The notes under the pieces: generated by a model
The model's input: the letters and a program-made list of their open reading frames with translations, nothing else
The model's database searches: none
Told to the model about the DNA's origin: nothing
Shown: piece after piece, positions 3,494 to 6,712 of the stretch
How positions within the stretch are numbered: the stretch's first letter is position 1
How the letters are laid out: every line of letters starts with the position of its first letter
Program-made: the position numbers and the translations under genes
NCBI GenBank assembly: GCA_015233485.1
Contig: JADFXO010000211.1
Coordinates: 1 to 6,712, forward strand
Direction: 5' to 3'
DNA length: 6,712 nt
DNA from: Nitrospirota bacterium
GTDB taxonomy: Bacteria > Nitrospirota > Thermodesulfovibrionia > Thermodesulfovibrionales > Magnetobacteriaceae

Positions 3494-3889
3494 TTATAGT
3501 TTATCTGCTGAATCCACAAGGTAATTCGCCCATTGCTGAACCTCCCTTGCTTTAGCTTTGATGTCAATAACGTGTCTTTGTTTTAAAGCCTGCATCACTG
3601 GTGCGGTAAGATTTCTTACCCTCATCAAACGAAGTTCAACATCTTTCCAAAGCTGTTCTGCCGACACTATGGAAGCTTCAGGAGGAACCCCCTTTTTTTT
3701 ATCATTTTCTACCGACATTCTCGTCTCTCTTTCTATTCTGCGAATTTCTCTTTCGGTTTCAAGCATCCCTTGATCTACCTCTGGGACATCAACATGTACA
3801 TCAGGGGTCTCTGCCGCAAGGACGGAGACACCTGAACAATTTTCGCTCTCTTGGGCCGGAGCTTCTTTTAACTTTATGCCTTTTGGCAT
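3494..3889 (-). CDS. hypothetical helical protein (131 aa)
   Basis: Not recognised. The N-terminal 40 residues are acidic, Pro/Val-rich and probably disordered (ETPDVHVDVPEVDQ). Residues about 42-67 form a strongly charged helix (ETEREIRRIERETR) with coiled-coil character. The C-terminal part (about 75-131) is a further helical region with basic residues (KQRHVIDIKAKAREVQQW). There is no signal peptide or membrane span. The start is firm: ATG 3889 has AGGAGG at 5 nt, and the SD almost touches the stop of the preceding HELxE gene. It is the last gene before the operon terminator. The composition would fit a small structural, scaffold or DNA-associated phage protein, but nothing identifies it. 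Confidence 0.85.
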   Translation of the reverse strand: MPKGIKLKEAPAQESENCSGVSVLAAETPDVHVDVPEVDQGMLETEREIRRIERETRMSVENDKKKGVPPEASIVSAEQLWKDVELRLMRVRNLTAPVMQALKQRHVIDIKAKAREVQQWANYLVDSADKL

Positions 3890-3901
3890 ACTATCCTCCT
3901 A

Positions 3902-4312
3902 TCAGTTGAGTTTAACAAAATCCTCTATCAGTTTATCGGTTTCCCGAACATAATCTTTCCATTTAACTCCAAGAAGCCACAGAAGAACAAAGGAAAATCT
4001 GTCTCCCCACACATGACCCAAAAAGTACGGACATTTTTTATCATACCCCGGTTCCTTATTCAAAGGAATTTTACCAGACCTGTAACCTTCTTCGTACATA
4101 GCATCAAACTCATCGCATTGCTCTATGGTTATACCGAGATTCTTACTAATATACAGCTCGACAAGCTCGTGAACCGCAATTCCAGCTTCGTGTCTCCAAT
4201 CAGGACATTTCGTAATCGTAATTATCATATCGCCATGTTCATCCGGACGCCAATCACCCTGTGTCAAAAACTTCTGCTCCTTCTGCTCAACTATTTTAAT
4301 GATAATGTTCAT
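3902..4312 (-). CDS. phage protein with HELxE motif, possible metal-binding (136 aa)
   Basis: This resembles a phage/prophage family of unknown function whose members share a pattern of HELxE, a D-x-FD segment, an EPG-D...PY...H segment and a final LG-W-Y. Here these appear as VHELVELY (47-54), QCDEFDAMYEEG (65-76), EPGYDKKCPYFLGH (87-100) and LLGVKWKDYV (113-122). H48, E49 and E52 on one helix plus H100 could bind a metal, as in small metallopeptidases, but it is HExxE rather than HExxH and activity is unproven. The ATG overlaps the stop of the ATP-grasp gene (ATGA), indicating coupled translation and perhaps a shared pathway. Family recognition is from memory of the pattern; function is inference. 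Confidence 0.8.
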   Translation of the reverse strand: MNIIIKIVEQKEQKFLTQGDWRPDEHGDMIITITKCPDWRHEAGIAVHELVELYISKNLGITIEQCDEFDAMYEEGYRSGKIPLNKEPGYDKKCPYFLGHVWGDRFSFVLLWLLGVKWKDYVRETDKLIEDFVKLN

Positions 4313-5679
4313 AGATATTTTTCCACGGCTTTCAGCCTGTTCGGAATCGAATTGGGGTATTCCGTTGAAAGAAAATCAAATTTTGGTCTATAGTATAAAC
4401 GCTCAAAACTCAACATGGCTATTCTTTTATAAACATCATCTACCGCCTTTTCCATAGTATCACCGGCAGCAGTCATAACACCAAAAAAATCAAACCCACC
4501 AACCACAACGATGTCACTTTCGAGCTTCTTTATTCTATACAAAAACAGGTTATCGTTTACACTTTCATCCCAAAGAAGAACCCTGTCAGATTTTGCATCG
4601 TGCGTCTTTTCTCTGTCACCTTCAATGTTAAAAAGACGTATTGCCACACCATACTTGTTTTTAATCGGGCTTTTCCCTTTCATAATATCGGTAAAATAAT
4701 CGTTTAGTGAAAGCTTTCTATCTTGACTCATTGCAATCTGCGCATAAATCGAATCGTACCCCGGTCGCATACCACAGTATTCTAAAAAGTAAAACTTGTC
4801 GTCTTTGTAAAGCAACCCTGCATCGTAAATGGCAAACCCCGGCTGCCTCTCCGCAAGCTTGTAAATCACTTCTGGAAATGCTATCTGATTCAACTTGCAA
4901 TTCAAATCTGTCCGAACGCTTACAACAAGGTTTCCACCCTTCATAACACCTATATTCCCAGCGCCAATCTCCTTGCTTTCAAACTCCGCTACCGAGTAAA
5001 CAGGCTTTCCGTTCCAGAATACTATTGTCGGGGAAACCTCAAGACCACCGAGAATCTTCTTCTCCAGAACGAAACCCTGCTTTTCGTAGTCGGCCTTGTA
5101 CCTATCCAGCATGTTCGTCAAAAGCTTTTTCGCTATTTCAGGATTATCAGTTCTTGGAACAATTGTATCTCCGAAATCGCCATTTCCCTTTAGAACGAAA
5201 ACATCGTTTCCCTCCTGAACCTTTTTAATACCCTCATCAACCTTGCTGAATATAAATTTCTCGGCAACTATAACATCCTTGTAAAATTTCTGTACTATCT
5301 TCTTTCCAAGATCACGGTCTTTTTCCAACCTATTATACAAACTGGTTGGCAGAAGCCCTTGGGTAAATCCCATTTTAATAAGTACCTCAACCAACGGATA
5401 CATTTCGTTTCCTTCAAAGAAAATAAAATAGTCTTCCTTGTTTGTAACATTCTTTAAAGTTTCAACCATTGTATCCACATTAGTTTTTGTCACCAACCCA
5501 TCGTAACACGAAAAATTAATATCATCCTCTTTTTTATCGCTTGACGACTCTTCAGTATCTCCGGGCATATAATTGCTTGAACTCGGAACAGTTGCTATCG
5601 ACACATCCTGTCCCTCGTCCAAAAGATGCTTAATCATCGGGTACGAATAGCACTGATCGACAAAAAATACATATTTCAT
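4309..5679 (-). CDS. PurD-like ATP-grasp ligase (456 aa)
   Basis: ATP-grasp enzymes activate a carboxylate as acyl-phosphate and join it to an amine. The layout follows GAR synthetase (PurD). There is an N-terminal pre-ATP-grasp domain (to about 120), and the nucleotide-binding strand-loop VFVLKGNGDFGDTIV (160-174). The second ATP-contact strand is FVLEKKILGGLE (203-214), and the metal-binding strand FYFLEYCGMRPG (296-307) is comparable to PurD's IEFNxRFGDPE. A C-terminal domain follows at about 390-436 (VVVGG...GVMTAAGDTMEKAVDDVYKRI), matching the PurD C-domain pattern of VTAxGxTLxEA. Core motifs are divergent, so the substrate is probably not phosphoribosylamine. The frame opens at a TTG (5691), but ATG 5679 has GGAG at 6 nt and overlaps the racemase stop (ATGA). 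Coupling to the racemase suggests a D-Asp or D-Glu substrate (inference), as in enterococcal D-Asp ligase systems. Confidence 0.85.
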   Translation of the reverse strand: MKYVFFVDQCYSYPMIKHLLDEGQDVSIATVPSSSNYMPGDTEESSSDKKEDDINFSCYDGLVTKTNVDTMVETLKNVTNKEDYFIFFEGNEMYPLVEVLIKMGFTQGLLPTSLYNRLEKDRDLGKKIVQKFYKDVIVAEKFIFSKVDEGIKKVQEGNDVFVLKGNGDFGDTIVPRTDNPEIAKKLLTNMLDRYKADYEKQGFVLEKKILGGLEVSPTIVFWNGKPVYSVAEFESKEIGAGNIGVMKGGNLVVSVRTDLNCKLNQIAFPEVIYKLAERQPGFAIYDAGLLYKDDKFYFLEYCGMRPGYDSIYAQIAMSQDRKLSLNDYFTDIMKGKSPIKNKYGVAIRLFNIEGDREKTHDAKSDRVLLWDESVNDNLFLYRIKKLESDIVVVGGFDFFGVMTAAGDTMEKAVDDVYKRIAMLSFERLYYRPKFDFLSTEYPNSIPNRLKAVEKYL

Positions 5680-6317
5680 ATTTTTCTCCAATCACAAATT
5701 TTCTTGATAACACACTCACCAGCATCAATCAAATTTTCCAAGGGTGGAACAACAAGTGGAAGTTCGGTACACCCAACAACGACTACCTCAGCTCCATTGA
5801 TGCAAAGCTCAGTTATTATATCTTCTACGTTCTGCAAGTCGTTTTTGTTGATACTTCCTGTAGTAGCGTGGTCAATGGCAAGCTCAAGCTGTTGCTGTCT
5901 GTTATCAGATACGGTTATGGCATTTTCGTACAAGCCAAAATCTCTGGTGGTTTTCGTGCTTATAAGCCCATATCTTCTGTCTCCAACAACCTCAATTGCG
6001 GCCTCGACGATACTGAAAATGTTAGCCCCGGTTACATTTTTAACTTTTTCATAAACCCTGTGGGCAGAATTACAAGCTATTACTATTGCGTCAGCACCAC
6101 AATATTGCAGGAAACTAACTCCTTTTCTTAAATCCTTTTCGAGTACTGCCTCGTCAGTGACACCAGCTTCCGTTATTCCAGATGTCAAAAGGTTATAGAG
6201 AACAAACTCGGGAAAATCGGTGTCTTTTTTACACCCTCTTGCTTGACACTCTTTTACAAGCTTACCTGCCAAATCAAGGCCAGCAGCAGCACCCATCCCG
6301 CCAAGAATCCCTATCAT
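5676..6317 (-). CDS. Asp/Glu racemase family protein (213 aa)
   Basis: Cofactor-independent racemases of this superfamily interconvert L- and D-Asp or Glu (or related acids) with two catalytic cysteines. Both are present: ACNSAH with C82 and GCTELPL with C183. The N-terminal MIGILGGMGAAAG is the typical first strand and loop of the family. The length (213) is slightly short of the usual 225-260. Two similar lobes are expected; the enzyme is cytoplasmic. ATG 6317 overlaps the stop of the 43-aa gene (ATGA) and has GGAGG upstream, and the gene ends in an ATGA overlap with the ATP-grasp ligase. Asp racemase, Glu racemase, hydantoin racemase and maleate isomerase share this fold; GILGGMG points to the Asp/Glu racemase branch. 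Substrate not determined. Confidence 0.9.
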   Translation of the reverse strand: MIGILGGMGAAAGLDLAGKLVKECQARGCKKDTDFPEFVLYNLLTSGITEAGVTDEAVLEKDLRKGVSFLQYCGADAIVIACNSAHRVYEKVKNVTGANIFSIVEAAIEVVGDRRYGLISTKTTRDFGLYENAITVSDNRQQQLELAIDHATTGSINKNDLQNVEDIITELCINGAEVVVVGCTELPLVVPPLENLIDAGECVIKKICDWRKI

Positions 6318-6445
6318 TTCATTTCCTCCAACTTTTTCAAAATATCTTCGTGCGTTGACTTTTTATCAATGAACGACCATGTATAATCATTAACCTCTTC
6401 TTTTAACTTTTTTTTCGTAATTGCCTCAAAAATCTTTCTCAGCAT
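6314..6445 (-). CDS. small charged protein (43 aa)
   Basis: A short frame between the RHH gene and the racemase. ATG 6445 follows the RHH stop codon directly (TAA-ATG) and has AAAGGAG at about 7 nt; the stop overlaps the racemase ATG (ATGA). The product is mostly helical and highly charged (KKKLKEEVNDYTW, HEDILKKLEEMK), without Cys or a membrane span. The tight packing on both sides and strong SD support real translation. No family is recognised. It could partner the RHH protein, as in a toxin-antitoxin or co-repressor pair, but nothing in the sequence shows that. Confidence 0.75.
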   Translation of the reverse strand: MLRKIFEAITKKKLKEEVNDYTWSFIDKKSTHEDILKKLEEMK

Positions 6446-6634
6446 TTATAGACTCCTTTTTTCAACATATTCGGAAATAGCCTCATTCAACGCATCAACC
6501 TCACTAATCCCTTTCTCTCGCGCAACTATTTGCAATCTATCCATTGCCATTTTTGGCATCAAAACTACATTGAATTCCTGCTCGTCGGTTTGAGGTAAAA
6601 ATTGCGTATTGGCCTTCATACTAATATAATACAT
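6446..6634 (-). CDS. ribbon-helix-helix (Arc/CopG-like) DNA-binding protein (62 aa)
   Basis: The pattern strand-helix-turn-helix is visible. The strand is FNVVLMP (about 21-27), helix 1 KMAMDRLQIVAREKG (28-42), turn ISEV, and helix 2 DALNEAISEYVEKR (47-60). This is the RHH fold, a dimeric DNA-binder that inserts its strand in the major groove; such proteins serve as phage repressors or antitoxins. It heads the coupled run of small protein, racemase, ligase and HELxE, and is a good candidate for autoregulating it. AAAAGGAG directly abuts ATG 6634 (no spacer). The in-frame ATG 6619 (57 aa) is 15 nt from that SD, but sits 6 nt after a possible -10, so the start is uncertain. Confidence 0.8.
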   Translation of the reverse strand: MYYISMKANTQFLPQTDEQEFNVVLMPKMAMDRLQIVAREKGISEVDALNEAISEYVEKRSL

Positions 6635-6654
6635 CTCCTTTTGGACGTTTACAA
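6626..6654 (-). promoter_or_regulatory. weak candidate promoter upstream of the RHH gene
   Basis: TTGTAA (6654-6649, overlapping the upstream stop codon), 17-nt spacer, then TATTAT (6631-6626). The -35 matches consensus at four of six positions and the -10 at four or five. If used, transcription would start within a few nt of ATG 6619, again giving a near-leaderless mRNA. The short gap to the upstream gene also fits simple co-transcription. Confidence 0.3.
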
Positions 6655-6712
6655 TAATTTCATAGTCTTAAATACACCATTAAGCTTGTTTTTGATCTGA
6701 TCTCTTTCAGCT
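6649..6712 (-). CDS. 3' end of an unidentified gene, truncated by the window
   Basis: One minus-strand frame is open from the window edge for 20 codons and ends in TAA (6651-6649), reading AERDQIKNKLNGVFKTMKLL. It is charged and helical, like a protein C-terminus. It ends 14 nt before the RHH start, consistent with the same operon. Too little remains to say what it is. Confidence 0.5.
   Translation of the reverse strand, partial: AERDQIKNKLNGVFKTMKLL

Noticed and set aside
4309..5691. TTG start at 5691 for the ATP-grasp ligase
   Set aside because: ATG 5679 has GGAG at 6 nt and the same ATGA overlap as neighbouring junctions; the TTG overlaps the SD itself.
302..6131. Plus-strand open frames, e.g. 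551-775, 1203-1502, 2823-3137, 4013-4393, 5626-6054
   Set aside because: All lie opposite tRNAs or well-supported minus-strand genes and lack convincing ribosome sites or family motifs; they are shadows.
1..6712. CRISPR arrays, insertion sequences, integrase attachment sites
   Set aside because: No regularly spaced repeats, transposase genes or terminal inverted repeats were seen.

Overview
The window looks like part of a tailed-phage (Caudoviricetes) genome or a closely related prophage. Every supportable gene lies on the minus strand. A dense tRNA array is followed by short, tightly packed genes with strong Shine-Dalgarno sites, including a RusA-type resolvase, a holin-like protein and many small unknowns. 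Base composition is moderately AT-rich. The host cannot be named from this window.

Read in the direction of transcription (high to low coordinates) there are three blocks. Block A (6712 to about 3412) is one operon: the 3' end of an unknown gene, a ribbon-helix-helix protein, a 43-aa protein, an Asp/Glu racemase, a PurD-like ATP-grasp ligase, a phage protein with an HELxE motif, and a 131-aa helical protein, closed by an intrinsic terminator at 3412-3462. Three consecutive junctions (43-aa/racemase, racemase/ligase, ligase/HELxE) are ATGA overlaps, so these products are probably made together. A racemase coupled to an ATP-dependent ligase suggests that a D- (or racemised) acidic amino acid is made and then joined to an unknown acceptor.

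Block B (3408 to about 1786) starts from a strong promoter (TTGACA-17-TATATT) placed so close to the ATG that the first mRNA may be leaderless. It encodes a RusA-like Holliday-junction nuclease, a 255-aa single-pass membrane protein, a two-TM holin-like protein, and a 30-aa one-TM protein overlapping the holin end.

Block C (1763 to 1, continuing off the window) starts from a second TTGACA-17-TATATT promoter. A leader of about 220 nt contains a long bulged hairpin, a possible 45-aa ORF, and two mutually exclusive stems: an 11-bp candidate antiterminator and a 9-bp intrinsic terminator. It leads into a tRNA array: Pro(TGG), Asn(GTT), fMet(CAT), Met/Ile2(CAT), a tRNA whose 3' half precedes its 5' half, Cys(GCA), Ser(TGA), Ser(CGA), a 118-aa ORF, His(GTG), a Val(TAC) with a broken acceptor stem, Thr(CGT), and a 5' half cut by the window edge.

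The most unusual items are the apparently permuted tRNA at 1001-1122 with a cloverleaf-like structured element directly after its 5' half, the attenuator-like leader of the tRNA operon, and the racemase/ATP-grasp module. All structural claims were made by reading base pairing by eye; no folding, homology or covariance search was run.
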